Positions 35,474 to 48,010 of a DNA stretch of 64,000 bases are shown in pieces. The position numbers and the translations under genes were made by a program. The notes under the pieces were generated by a model. That model ran no database searches, was not told the origin of the DNA, and worked only from the letters and a program-made list of their open reading frames with translations. How positions within the stretch are numbered: position 1 is the stretch's first letter; every line of letters begins with the position of its first letter. The stretch covers positions 310,001 to 374,000 of the forward strand of contig NZ_VNHJ01000002.1 of NCBI RefSeq assembly GCF_008124525.1, read 5' to 3'. This DNA comes from Oceanicella actignis (lineage in GTDB: Bacteria > Pseudomonadota > Alphaproteobacteria > Rhodobacterales > Rhodobacteraceae).

Positions 35474-38248
35474 ATGACCGAAACGATCAGGTTCATTCTC
35501 GACGGCGCCGAGGTCGAGGCGCGGCCCGGGCAGACGATCTGGGAAGCGGCCCATGGCCGCGGCCTGGTCATTCCTCATCTGTGCCACAAGCCCGCCCCCG
35601 GCTACCGCCCCGACGGCAATTGCCGCGCCTGCATGGTCGAGATCGAGGGCGAGCGCACCCTGGCCGCCTCGTGCATCCGCACGCCGACGCCGGGCATGGT
35701 GGTGCGCACCGACAGCGCCCGCGCGCGCGCCGCACGGCGCGCGGTGCTCGAGCTGCTCATGGCCGACCAGCCCGCCGAGGATCAGGCACCCGACCGCTCG
35801 TCGCATCTGCGCCGCGTGGCCGAGGGGCTGGGCGTGCGTCAAAGCCGCTTCCCGACCCGCGAGGCCGCTCACGCTCCGCGCCCGGACGCCAGCCACGTGG
35901 CCATGCGCGTCAACCTTCAGGCCTGCATCCACTGCAATCTGTGCGTGCGCGCCTGCCGCGAGGTGCAGGTCAACGACGTCATCGGCATGGCCGGCCGCGG
36001 CGCCGAGGCGAAGATCGCGTTCGATTTCGACGATCCCATGGGCGACAGCACCTGCGTCGCCTGCGGCGAGTGCGTGCAGGCCTGTCCGACCGGCGCGCTG
36101 GCCCCGGCCGCCGCGCTGGACGAGGCCGGGCGCGGCGATCTTGGCGCATGCGACCGCGAGGTGACCTCGGTCTGCCCCTATTGCGGCGTCGGCTGCCAGC
36201 TGACCTTCAAGGTGCGCGACGACCGCATCGTCTGGGTCGAGGGCGCCGACGGCCCCGCCAACCGCAACCGGCTGTGCGTGAAGGGGCGCTTCGGCTTCGA
36301 CTACGTCGCGCATCCGCACCGCCTGACCCGCCCGCTGATCCGCCGCCCGGACGCGCCGCCCAAGGGGCTGAACGTGGACCCGGCCAATCCCTGGACCCAT
36401 TTCCGCGAGGCCAGCTGGGACGAGGCGCTCGACGTCGCCGCCGCCGGCCTCGCGCGCCTGCGCGAGGCGCATGGCGGGCGCGCGGTGGCGGGCTTCGGCT
36501 CGGCCAAGTGCTCGAACGAAGAGGCGTATCTGTTCCAGAAGCTGATCCGGCAGGGCTTCGGCCACAACAACGTCGATCACTGCACGCGGCTGTGCCACGC
36601 CTCGTCCGTGGCCGCCCTGCTCGAGAACGTCGGCTCGGGCGCGGTCACCGCCACCTTCAACGAGATCGAGAACGCCGACGTCGCCATCGTCATCGGCGCC
36701 AACCCGGTCGAGAACCACCCCGTCGCCGCCACCTGGTTCAAGCGCTTCGCCAAGCGCGGCGGCAAGCTGATCGTGATGGACCCGCGCGGCGTCGGCCTGC
36801 GCCGCCATGCGTGGAAGATGCTCCAGTTCCGGCCCGGCTCGGACGTGGCCATGCTGAACGCCATCATGCACGTCATCGTGGAGGAAGAGCTTTACGACGC
36901 CGAGTTCATCGCCCGCTTCACCGAGAACTGGGACGAGATGAAGGCCCATCTGCGCGCCTTCCCGCCCGAGAAGATGGCCGATCTGTGCGGGATCGACGCG
37001 CAGACCCTGCGCGAGGTTGCGCGCGCCTTCGCCGGGGCGCGCGCGGGGATGATCTTCTGGGGCATGGGCGTCAGCCAGCATGTGCACGGCACCGACAACT
37101 CGCGCTGCCTGATCTCGCTGGCGCTGATGTGCGGGCATGTGGGCCGGCCCGGAACCGGGCTGCACCCGCTGCGCGGGCAGAACAACGTGCAGGGCGCCTC
37201 GGACGCCGGGCTGATCCCGATGTTCCTGCCCGACTATCAGAGCGTGACCGACGACGGCGTGCGCTCGGCCTTCGCCGAGATCTGGGGCTCGGGCGACTGG
37301 TCGGCGGAAAAGGGGCTGACCGTGGTCGAGATCATGGACGCCATTCACGACGGCGCGATCCGCGGCATGTACATCCTGGGCGAGAACCCGGCCATGTCCG
37401 ACCCGGACCTGTCCCATGCGCGCGCCGCGCTGGCTAGGCTGGAGCATCTGGTGGTGCAGGACATCTTCCTGACCGAGACCGCCAACTACGCCGACGTCAT
37501 CCTGCCCGCCGCCGCCTGGCCCGAAAAGACCGGCACCGTCACCAACACCAACCGCCAGGTGCAGATGGGCCTCCCCGCCGTGCCCCCGCCCGGCGAGGCG
37601 CGCGAGGACTGGCGGATCATCGTCGACCTGGCCAACCGGCTGGGTCTGGACTGGCGCTACGCGCATCCGCGCGACGTGTTCGCCGAGATGAAGCGCGGGA
37701 TGAAGTCGCTGGACAACATCACCTGGGAGCGGCTCGAGCGCGAGGCCGTCACCTACCCCTCGCTCTCGCCCGACGATCCCGGACAGGCGATCGTCTTCGG
37801 CGACGGCTTCCCGCGCCCCGAGGGACGTGCGCGCTTCACCCCCGCGAAGGTCACGCCGCCGGCCGAGACGCCCGACGACGAATACCCGCTGATCCTGACC
37901 ACGGGCCGCCAGCTCGAGCACTGGCACACCGGGTCGATGACCCGCCGCTCGCGGGCGCTCGACGCGATCGAGCCCGAGGCGAACGCCTCGCTGCATCCGC
38001 GCACGCTGGCGCGGCTGGGCGCGAAGCCGGGCGACATGCTGCGCATCGAGACGCGGCGCGGGGCGATCCGCATCATGGCCCGCGCCGATCGCGCGGTGGC
38101 CGAGGACATGGTCTTCGTGCCCTTCGCCTATGTCGAGGCGGCGGCCAACATCCTGACCAACCCCAAGCTCGACCCCTTCGGCAAGATCCCCGAGTTCAAG
38201 TTCGCCGCCTGCCGCGTCACGCCCGAGCCGGCCGCGGCCGTCGGCTGA
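35474..38248 (+). CDS. fdhF: NAD-dependent formate dehydrogenase, molybdenum/tungsten alpha subunit
   Basis: A 924-residue catalytic subunit oxidising formate to CO2. The N-terminus is a [2Fe-2S] ferredoxin domain (HLCHKPAPGYRPDGNCRACM and later SC), followed by two [4Fe-4S] sites (ACIHCNLCVRACREV; STCVACGECVQACPTG), the molybdopterin-domain [4Fe-4S] site CPYCGVGCQ, and bis-MGD oxidoreductase domains. The active-site residue is Cys in VDHCTRLCHAS, not selenocysteine. The C-terminal MGD-binding domain has TTGRQLEHWHTGSMTRRS. The architecture matches the alpha subunit of Methylobacterium-type FDH1. Start at MTETIRF. No Tat signal, so cytoplasmic; the partner beta subunit is at 19813-21513. Confidence 0.92.
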   Translation: MTETIRFILDGAEVEARPGQTIWEAAHGRGLVIPHLCHKPAPGYRPDGNCRACMVEIEGERTLAASCIRTPTPGMVVRTDSARARAARRAVLELLMADQPAEDQAPDRSSHLRRVAEGLGVRQSRFPTREAAHAPRPDASHVAMRVNLQACIHCNLCVRACREVQVNDVIGMAGRGAEAKIAFDFDDPMGDSTCVACGECVQACPTGALAPAAALDEAGRGDLGACDREVTSVCPYCGVGCQLTFKVRDDRIVWVEGADGPANRNRLCVKGRFGFDYVAHPHRLTRPLIRRPDAPPKGLNVDPANPWTHFREASWDEALDVAAAGLARLREAHGGRAVAGFGSAKCSNEEAYLFQKLIRQGFGHNNVDHCTRLCHASSVAALLENVGSGAVTATFNEIENADVAIVIGANPVENHPVAATWFKRFAKRGGKLIVMDPRGVGLRRHAWKMLQFRPGSDVAMLNAIMHVIVEEELYDAEFIARFTENWDEMKAHLRAFPPEKMADLCGIDAQTLREVARAFAGARAGMIFWGMGVSQHVHGTDNSRCLISLALMCGHVGRPGTGLHPLRGQNNVQGASDAGLIPMFLPDYQSVTDDGVRSAFAEIWGSGDWSAEKGLTVVEIMDAIHDGAIRGMYILGENPAMSDPDLSHARAALARLEHLVVQDIFLTETANYADVILPAAAWPEKTGTVTNTNRQVQMGLPAVPPPGEAREDWRIIVDLANRLGLDWRYAHPRDVFAEMKRGMKSLDNITWERLEREAVTYPSLSPDDPGQAIVFGDGFPRPEGRARFTPAKVTPPAETPDDEYPLILTTGRQLEHWHTGSMTRRSRALDAIEPEANASLHPRTLARLGAKPGDMLRIETRRGAIRIMARADRAVAEDMVFVPFAYVEAAANILTNPKLDPFGKIPEFKFAACRVTPEPAAAVG

Positions 38249-38251
38249 CCC

Positions 38252-38851
38252 TCAGACGGGCGGCGCCCCGGCGTCGTCCAGAAGCTCGGCCGCGCGCTGC
38301 TTGTCCAGCGCGCGGTGCCGCCAGACGTCGGCGGCGGGCATGACCCGCAAGGGCAGCGCGTTGGGCACGCGGCGCAGGGGCGGATCGACCTTCACGCGCG
38401 TCTGCGCCGCCAGCCAAAGCCCCCCATGCGCCACGATCAGCGTGTTGGGGCCGCGCGCGACGGCGCGCTTCATGGCCTCCCATGCGCGCGCGGCGAATTC
38501 GGCGAAGGTCTCGCCCCCCGGCGGGGCATAGGCGCCGCGCCAATACTCCATCAGCCACGGGCCATGCGGCTTGCCCTGATGCTCGCCCAGGTGACATTCC
38601 TTCAGCCCGTCGTCGAGGATCACCTTCAGGCCCTTGGCGTCGGCGACGATCTCGGCCGTCACGCGCGCGCGCGCCAGCGGGCTGGCCACGATGTGCGAGA
38701 CCGGCTGATCGCGCATCAACTCGGCCGCCCGCATGGCCTGCGCATAGCCGACCGCGTCCAGCTTCACGTCCAGCTGGCCCTGAGTCACGCCCTTGGCGTT
38801 CCACTCGGTTCGGCCGTGGCGCAGGAAATAGAAGGGGTGTTCGAATGCCAT
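38252..38851 (-). CDS. histidine phosphatase family protein
   Basis: A 199-residue protein of the phosphoglycerate mutase-like superfamily. The catalytic FYFLRHGRTEWN motif (His12) is at the N-terminus, with IVASPLARARVTAEI, the acid/base Glu region ECHLGEHQGKPHG, and the second histidine in TLIVAHGGLWLAA. The substrate is unknown; relatives act on phosphosugars, alpha-ribazole phosphate or proteins. It ends 3 nt from the convergent formate dehydrogenase gene. Start at MAFEHPF. Confidence 0.86.
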   Translation of the reverse strand: MAFEHPFYFLRHGRTEWNAKGVTQGQLDVKLDAVGYAQAMRAAELMRDQPVSHIVASPLARARVTAEIVADAKGLKVILDDGLKECHLGEHQGKPHGPWLMEYWRGAYAPPGGETFAEFAARAWEAMKRAVARGPNTLIVAHGGLWLAAQTRVKVDPPLRRVPNALPLRVMPAADVWRHRALDKQRAAELLDDAGAPPV

Positions 38852-38945
38852 GCGAGCGTGTCCCTTTCGCGCGGGAATGATCCAATGATGCCGCGCTTTG
38901 GTTAACGCAGTCTTCGGCGGCGCGAAAGCGCGCCTTGCGCACGCG

Positions 38946-38979
38946 AAAAAGCCCCGCCGTCGCCGGCGGGGCTTTCGCA
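38946..38979 (-). terminator. intrinsic terminator after the cold-shock gene
   Basis: On the minus strand a stem AAAGCCCCGCCG / CGGCGGGGCTTT with a 4-nt loop runs into five T. It lies 44 nt after the cold-shock gene stop codon. A strong Rho-independent terminator. Confidence 0.85.
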
Positions 38980-39022
38980 AGTTCTCTCGGGCTGCGGGCT
39001 TGACGCCGCGCCGCCCGCCCGG

Positions 39023-39229
39023 TCAGGGGTAAGAGACGTTGCCGGCCGAGCTGCGCCCGTCGCGGCCGCGCTCGAGTTCATACTCGATCTTTTGGCCGTC
39101 GGCCGGGGCCGACAGACCCGCGCGCTCGAGCGCCGAGACGTGCAGGAACACGTCGTTGCCGCCCGCGTCGGGCTGAATGAAGCCGAAGCCTTTGGTGGAG
39201 TTGAACCATTTCACGGTGCCGGTGGCCAT
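39023..39229 (-). CDS. CspA-family cold-shock protein
   Basis: A 68-residue single OB-fold nucleic-acid chaperone. Both RNA-binding motifs are present: KGFGFIQ (RNP1) and VFLHVSAL (RNP2), after MATGTVKWFNSTKG. The C-terminal KIEYELERGRDGRSSAGNV is typical. It binds single-stranded RNA/DNA and prevents secondary structure. It has an unusually long untranslated space upstream (218 nt to the divergent gene), as seen for cold-induced csp genes. Confidence 0.97.
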   Translation of the reverse strand: MATGTVKWFNSTKGFGFIQPDAGGNDVFLHVSALERAGLSAPADGQKIEYELERGRDGRSSAGNVSYP

Positions 39230-39447
39230 GTCGCCAATCCTTCGCATTGTCGCCGCGCGCGGAATGCCGCGGCTGTGGCTGGTCAGTCTCAAGACGCCAG
39301 CACCAGTCGAAGGACAGTCACCGTAGTCAGTCAGAGATAGATCGCAGCGCCCTTGTGCCCCGAATCGCAGGGCATGGCAAGGCATTTTTTCCCAACGGCG
39401 TAGCGTGCGAAACCTTTGGTGAACGGATTCGGCGCCAGGATGCCCGC
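39230..39447 (-). promoter_or_regulatory. long leader/promoter region of the cold-shock gene
   Basis: A 218-nt non-coding stretch between the divergent cold-shock and RAYT-like genes. It is visibly less GC-rich than its surroundings, with patches such as GTAGTCAGTCAGAGATAGATC. CspA mRNAs commonly have long structured leaders that respond to temperature; a conserved fold was not established by eye. Confidence 0.4.
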
Positions 39448-39933
39448 ATGAGCACGCCCTTCGCCATATGCCCCGACCCCGCGCCGCTTCCTGCGCACGC
39501 CGCCTGCACGCTGCGTCTGCTCGATCGCCGCTCGGACCTTCTGGTGCGAGAGGTCGCGGCCCTGCGCGCCGCCTGCGCCGCGGTCAAGCGCCGGCGTCCA
39601 TTCCAGATTCTGGGCGCGGTCGTTCTTCCGGCCGAGCTGCGCCTGGTGATCCGCGCCCCCGATCACGACCTGCAGGCGCGGCTGAGCGCGATCAAGGCCG
39701 GCTTCATGCGCGCTCTGCCGCCGGAAGAGAAGCGGCGCTCGATCCTGCTGCGGCGCAAGGATGTCGGCGTCTGGATGCGCGGCGCCGTCATTCGCCCTCT
39801 TGCCGACGGACGGGCCTTGCGCGAAGAGATCGAGGCGTGCTGGCGCGCACCGGTTCGCGCGGGCCTGGCCGCCGACCCGTCGCAATGGCCGTTCTCGTCC
39901 TATCGGCGCGATGCCTCGGCCCGCGCGGCGTGA
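39448..39933 (+). CDS. degenerate RAYT-type (Y1 transposase-like) protein, catalytic residues lost
   Basis: A 161-residue protein that aligns by eye with REP-associated tyrosine transposases: KRRRPFQILGAVVLPAELRL, RLSAIKAGFMRALPPEEKRR, DVGVWMRG, and PVRAGLAADPSQWPFSSYRR. In active members the segment after VLP is DHLHA with the HUH metal site; here it is AELRL. The tyrosine segment YxHxNPVKHG is ACWRAPVRAG, so the nucleophile is also gone. The frame is fully open with host-like codon use, suggesting a retained protein rather than fresh decay. It precedes cutA by 36 nt. Start at MSTPFAICPD. Confidence 0.6.
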   Translation: MSTPFAICPDPAPLPAHAACTLRLLDRRSDLLVREVAALRAACAAVKRRRPFQILGAVVLPAELRLVIRAPDHDLQARLSAIKAGFMRALPPEEKRRSILLRRKDVGVWMRGAVIRPLADGRALREEIEACWRAPVRAGLAADPSQWPFSSYRRDASARAA

Positions 39934-39969
39934 CGGGCCTTGGCGCAAGCCGCAGCAACGGAGGGCCGC

Positions 39970-40290
39970 ATGATCGTTCTTGTCGAAACCACCGCCTCGT
40001 CGCGCGACGAGGCCGAGCGGATCGCCCGTCTTTGCGTCGAGCGGGGGCTGGCCGCCTGCGCCAACATCGACGAGGTGCGCAGCATCTATCGATGGCAGGG
40101 CGAGATGCAGGAGGAGACCGAGTTCCGCATCCTGCTCAAGACCGCGCGGGAATCGCTCGATGCGCTGTCCGCGCTCATCCGCGCCAACCACAGCTATGAA
40201 GAGCCGGCGATCCTGGCGCTCGAGGTCCGCGGCGGCAGCCCCAGCTTCCTGGCCTGGGTGAAGGAGAATTCGCGGGGCGAAGGCGGCTGA
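39970..40290 (+). CDS. cutA: divalent-cation tolerance protein CutA
   Basis: A 106-residue trimeric PII-like protein. The family pattern is complete: LVETTASSRDEAERIARLCV, the AACANIDEVRSIYRWQGE region with conserved Cys, EFRILLKTARESLDAL and the YEEPAILALEV loop. It is linked to copper tolerance in E. coli but its real function is unsettled. Ribosome site GGAGGG. It may be co-transcribed with the RAYT relic upstream; convergent with the TRAP operon. Confidence 0.93.
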   Translation: MIVLVETTASSRDEAERIARLCVERGLAACANIDEVRSIYRWQGEMQEETEFRILLKTARESLDALSALIRANHSYEEPAILALEVRGGSPSFLAWVKENSRGEGG

Positions 40291-40315
40291 TCGCCGGCCC
40301 TCGCCCCGCCGCGGA

Positions 40316-41698
40316 TCAGCCGCCGAGCTGCGCGGGCAGCCACAGGACGATGCCCGGGAAGGCGATCAGCACCGCCACGGTCAGAACGTCGGCGATGAAG
40401 AAGGGCGAGGCGCCGCGGAACACGTCCTGCACCGAAATGTCGGGGCGCACCCCCGCCACCACGAAGCAATTGAGCCCGATCGGCGGCGTGATCAGGCACA
40501 GCTCGGCCATCTTCACCACGATGATGCCGAACCACACCGCGCATTCGGGGCCCGTCATGCCCAGCGCCGAATCGGCCGCCGACACCCCCATCCCGCCGTT
40601 GAGCGCGATGACCGCCGGGAACGTCACCGGCAGCGTCAGGATCAGCATGCCGATCGCGTCCATGAACATGCCCAGCACGACATAGGCGCTGAGGATGAGC
40701 AGCAGGGTCAGCATCGGGGGCTGCTCCAGCCCCGCCACCCACGAGGCGAAGGCGCCCGGCAGGTCGGCGAAGCCCAGATAGCGCACATAGATCAGCACGC
40801 CCCAGATCATGGTGAAGATCATCACCGTCAGCTTGGCGCTTTCCATCAGCGCGCCGCGCAGCTGCGACCAGCGCATGCCGCGCCAGAGCGCCATCACCAG
40901 CACCACGAAGGCGCCCAGCGCGCCCGCCTCGGTGGGCGTGCCCCATCCGCCGTAGATGCAGAAGATGATGATCGCAACCACGAACATGATCGGGAAGGCG
41001 CCCGGCAGCGTCTGAAACCGCTCGGCCCAGGTGAAGCCCGTCACCGGCGGGCCCAGATGCTTGCGCGTCTTGGCCAGGGTGATCACCAGCCCGCCATAGA
41101 TCACCGCCGACACCGCCCCCGGCAGGAAGCCCGCCAGCAGAAGCTGCCCGACCGAGCTTTCGGTGATGATCGCGTAGATCACCAGAATGGCCGAGGGCGG
41201 AATCAGCGAGGCCAGCGTGCCGCCCGCCGCCACCACGCCGGCCGCGAAGCGCTTGTCGTAGCCCAGCTTCAGCATTTCGGGGATCGCGATGCGCGCGAAC
41301 ACCGCCGAGGTCGCCACCGACGCCCCCGAAACCGCCGCGAAGCCCGCCGTGGCGAAGACGGTCGCCACCCCCAGCCCGCCCGGCAGCCAGCCGACCCACC
41401 GCTTGGCCGCTTCGAACAGCGCCTTGGTCAGCCCCGCATAATAGGCCAGGTAGCCGATGAGGATGAAGGTCGGGATCAGCCCCAGCACATGGGTCGAGGT
41501 CTTGGAATGCGGCACCTGGCCGGCGATGCGCACCGCCGTGGTCAGCCCGCGCTCCCACCCCTGGCCCTTGTCGAAGGCGAAGACCGTGAACAGGCCGATG
41601 AAGCCGATCAGCGCGGTCGCGAAGGCCACGCGAACGCCGATCACCACGAGAAGGATCAGAAGCCCCGCCAGAAGAAACGATGTCTCGATCGTCGTCAT
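40316..41698 (-). CDS. TRAP transporter large permease (DctM type)
   Basis: A 460-residue inner-membrane protein with 12-13 hydrophobic segments, the ion-coupled channel of a tripartite ATP-independent periplasmic transporter. Motifs: VGWLPGGLGVATVFATAGFA, SGASVATSAVFARIAIPEML, LIPPSAILVIYAI, YGGWGTPTEAGALGA and TPPIGLNCFVVAG. Its ATG overlaps the small-permease stop by 4 nt (ATGA). The substrate is set by the binding protein and is unknown. Last gene of the operon. Confidence 0.93.
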   Translation of the reverse strand: MTTIETSFLLAGLLILLVVIGVRVAFATALIGFIGLFTVFAFDKGQGWERGLTTAVRIAGQVPHSKTSTHVLGLIPTFILIGYLAYYAGLTKALFEAAKRWVGWLPGGLGVATVFATAGFAAVSGASVATSAVFARIAIPEMLKLGYDKRFAAGVVAAGGTLASLIPPSAILVIYAIITESSVGQLLLAGFLPGAVSAVIYGGLVITLAKTRKHLGPPVTGFTWAERFQTLPGAFPIMFVVAIIIFCIYGGWGTPTEAGALGAFVVLVMALWRGMRWSQLRGALMESAKLTVMIFTMIWGVLIYVRYLGFADLPGAFASWVAGLEQPPMLTLLLILSAYVVLGMFMDAIGMLILTLPVTFPAVIALNGGMGVSAADSALGMTGPECAVWFGIIVVKMAELCLITPPIGLNCFVVAGVRPDISVQDVFRGASPFFIADVLTVAVLIAFPGIVLWLPAQLGG

Positions 41699-42336
41699 CG
41701 CGCCGCTCCTCCATCGCCGCTGGCCTCGTCCTCGAGCCCCGAAACCGTTTCGGCCTCGTGCCTGGCCTGGGCGGCGGCGTCCTCGATCAAGGGGACCGCC
41801 ACGGGGGTCAGCTCGCCCGCGGCCAACGCGCGCCAGTAGGCCCACAGCTGAAGCGTCAGCCGCACCGCCAGCAGCGCGAACATGATCGGGAAGGCCAGCT
41901 TGGTCGGCCAGATCGGCAGGTTGATGTCCACCGTCGAGTCGCCCAGGCGGATCGCGCGTTCGGCATGATCCCAGGTTCCGTAGATCAGCGCCGCGGTGAT
42001 GATCAGCATCAGCAGCGTGCTCAGCAGCTCGAACGCCCAGACGGCGCGGCCGTTGAGCTTGCCGATGACGAAATCCATGCGGATATGCCCGCCCAGCCGC
42101 TGGCAATAGCCGATGCCGAGCACCGCCATCAGCGGCACCGCCTGGATCATCCAGTCGATGTAGCCCGAGATCGGCGCGTCGAACAGCTTGCGCCCCAGGA
42201 TGTTCGCCACCGAAAGCAGCATGACCGCCAGGATCAGCAGCCCGCCCGCAAGGTTCAGCGCGCTCTCGACCCTGAACAACGCGCGGTCGAGGCGGCTGAG
42301 CAGGGAGTCGTCCTCAAGGACCGAATGCGATGACAT
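41695..42336 (-). CDS. TRAP transporter small permease (DctQ type)
   Basis: A 213-residue membrane protein with four hydrophobic helices (ALNLAGGLLILAVMLLSVAN, WMIQAVPLMAVLGIGYCQRL, LLSTLLMLIITAALIYG, LAFPIMFALLAVRLTLQ). GGHIRMDFVIGKLNGR between helices 2 and 3 is the DctQ signature. It partners DctM. The C-terminal 40 residues are hydrophilic. Starts 57 nt after the binding-protein stop. Confidence 0.9.
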   Translation of the reverse strand: MSSHSVLEDDSLLSRLDRALFRVESALNLAGGLLILAVMLLSVANILGRKLFDAPISGYIDWMIQAVPLMAVLGIGYCQRLGGHIRMDFVIGKLNGRAVWAFELLSTLLMLIITAALIYGTWDHAERAIRLGDSTVDINLPIWPTKLAFPIMFALLAVRLTLQLWAYWRALAAGELTPVAVPLIEDAAAQARHEAETVSGLEDEASGDGGAAR

Positions 42337-42393
42337 GTCTCGCCCTCTCGTCGCCCGGCGCCGTCGGCGCGGCGCCGGGCCTGCCCGCCGCGC

Positions 42394-43404
42394 TCAGCGC
42401 GTCTTGGCCAGGGTTTCCTGAACCAGGTCGTAGAGCTCTTGCGCGGGGATGCCCTGCGCGCTCATCTGGGCGATCCAGGCGTCGCGGATGGGCGCCGCGG
42501 CCTTGTCGCGGAAAGCCTGCAGTTCGGACTCGGGCAGGCGCACCTTCTGCACGCCCTTTTCCTTGAGCACGGCTTCCCAGCGGTCCAGCAGCTTGCCGTA
42601 ATTGGCTAGATAGTGCTGGATCGCCGGTTCGATCGAGCTGTCGAGCGCGGCGCGATGCTCGGGCGACAGCGCCTCGTAGGCGTCGATGTTGACCACCACC
42701 GGGCAGTTGACGGTGCCGGGGTTCAGGTTCTCGGTCCACCACTTGGCGATGTCGATGGTGCCGTAGGACAGATGCGCGTGCTGCGCGAAGGCGACCGCGT
42801 CCACCACGCCCGATTCGAGCGCGCTGTAGGCCTCGGTCGCGGTCACCGAGGTGGGCACGGCGCCCACGGCGCGGAACGCCTCGCCGATGCCGCCGGTGGC
42901 GCGCACGCGCATGCCCTTGAAGCTGTCCAGCCCCGTCGGCGCATCGCCGACGCCGGCCAGGTTGTATTGCGGCATGGGCGAGGGCATCAGAAGCTTCGCG
43001 TTCCAGCGCGCCAGGTCCTTCTGCACGGCCGGATGGGCGTAGACCGCGTTGCTGACGGCCACCTCCTGCTCCAGCGTCGAAACGCCGAGGAAGGGCAGCT
43101 CCAGCACGGTGATGGTCGGGTTCTTGTCGCGGTGATAGCCGGCGCAGAACTGCGCCATCTCGAAGGCGCCGATCGAGATGCCGTCGAGATTCTCGCGGTT
43201 CTTGGACAGGCCGCCATAGGAGATGTTGAGCGTGAACTCGCCATTCGTCTTCTGCGCGACCAGCTCGGCCAGCTTCTCGACATGCTCGGTGAAGGCGCGG
43301 CGCTTGCCCCAGACCGAAACGTTCCATTCGACGGCATAAGCCTCGGCTGCGAAGGCGCAAAGCGCCGTGGCTGCAAGCGCGATGCGCGCGGTTTTTCTGA
43401 TCAT
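42394..43404 (-). CDS. TRAP transporter substrate-binding protein (DctP type)
   Basis: A 336-residue periplasmic solute receptor. The signal peptide is RKTARIALAATALCAFAAEA with cleavage near AYA. Conserved DctP segments are FTEHVEKLAELVAQKTNGEF, the SLAGG-like ISIGAFEMAQFCAGYH, and GMRVRATGGIGEAFRAVGAVP, where the Arg contacts a substrate carboxylate. This suggests an organic acid or amino-acid-like ligand, not identified. Ribosome site GGGAGG. First gene of dctPQM. Confidence 0.92.
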   Translation of the reverse strand: MIRKTARIALAATALCAFAAEAYAVEWNVSVWGKRRAFTEHVEKLAELVAQKTNGEFTLNISYGGLSKNRENLDGISIGAFEMAQFCAGYHRDKNPTITVLELPFLGVSTLEQEVAVSNAVYAHPAVQKDLARWNAKLLMPSPMPQYNLAGVGDAPTGLDSFKGMRVRATGGIGEAFRAVGAVPTSVTATEAYSALESGVVDAVAFAQHAHLSYGTIDIAKWWTENLNPGTVNCPVVVNIDAYEALSPEHRAALDSSIEPAIQHYLANYGKLLDRWEAVLKEKGVQKVRLPESELQAFRDKAAAPIRDAWIAQMSAQGIPAQELYDLVQETLAKTR

Positions 43405-43531
43405 GCGAACCTCCCGATCGTTGCGCCGCGCAGGGCGCGGCCGTTTGCGGGCGGCGTCTTTGCGCCGCGCTCAAGGCCCACAAGCTAAACGCTTCTTCGG
43501 CGAAGCCAACGATTTTCTGAACGCAAGGGGC

Positions 43532-47881
<4,350 letters not shown>

Positions 47882-48010
47882 CCGGGCGCGCTCCACTGTT
47901 TCCGGTCGGCCGGGCGGCGCCGACCCTTCATCCTTGGGTCGAACGTGCCGCAGCTTGCTTAAGAACCTGTTTCGCCGCTGGAGGGCCTTTCGTCAACTTG
48001 CGCGTGCGCC

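Noticed and set aside
36570-36600. Selenocysteine at the formate dehydrogenase active site
   Set aside because: The position is a normal cysteine codon in DHCTRLCH and no in-frame TGA is present.
39230-39447. tRNA or small RNA gene in the less GC-rich region by the cold-shock gene
   Set aside because: No cloverleaf or terminator could be drawn; it is best explained as the csp leader and promoter region.
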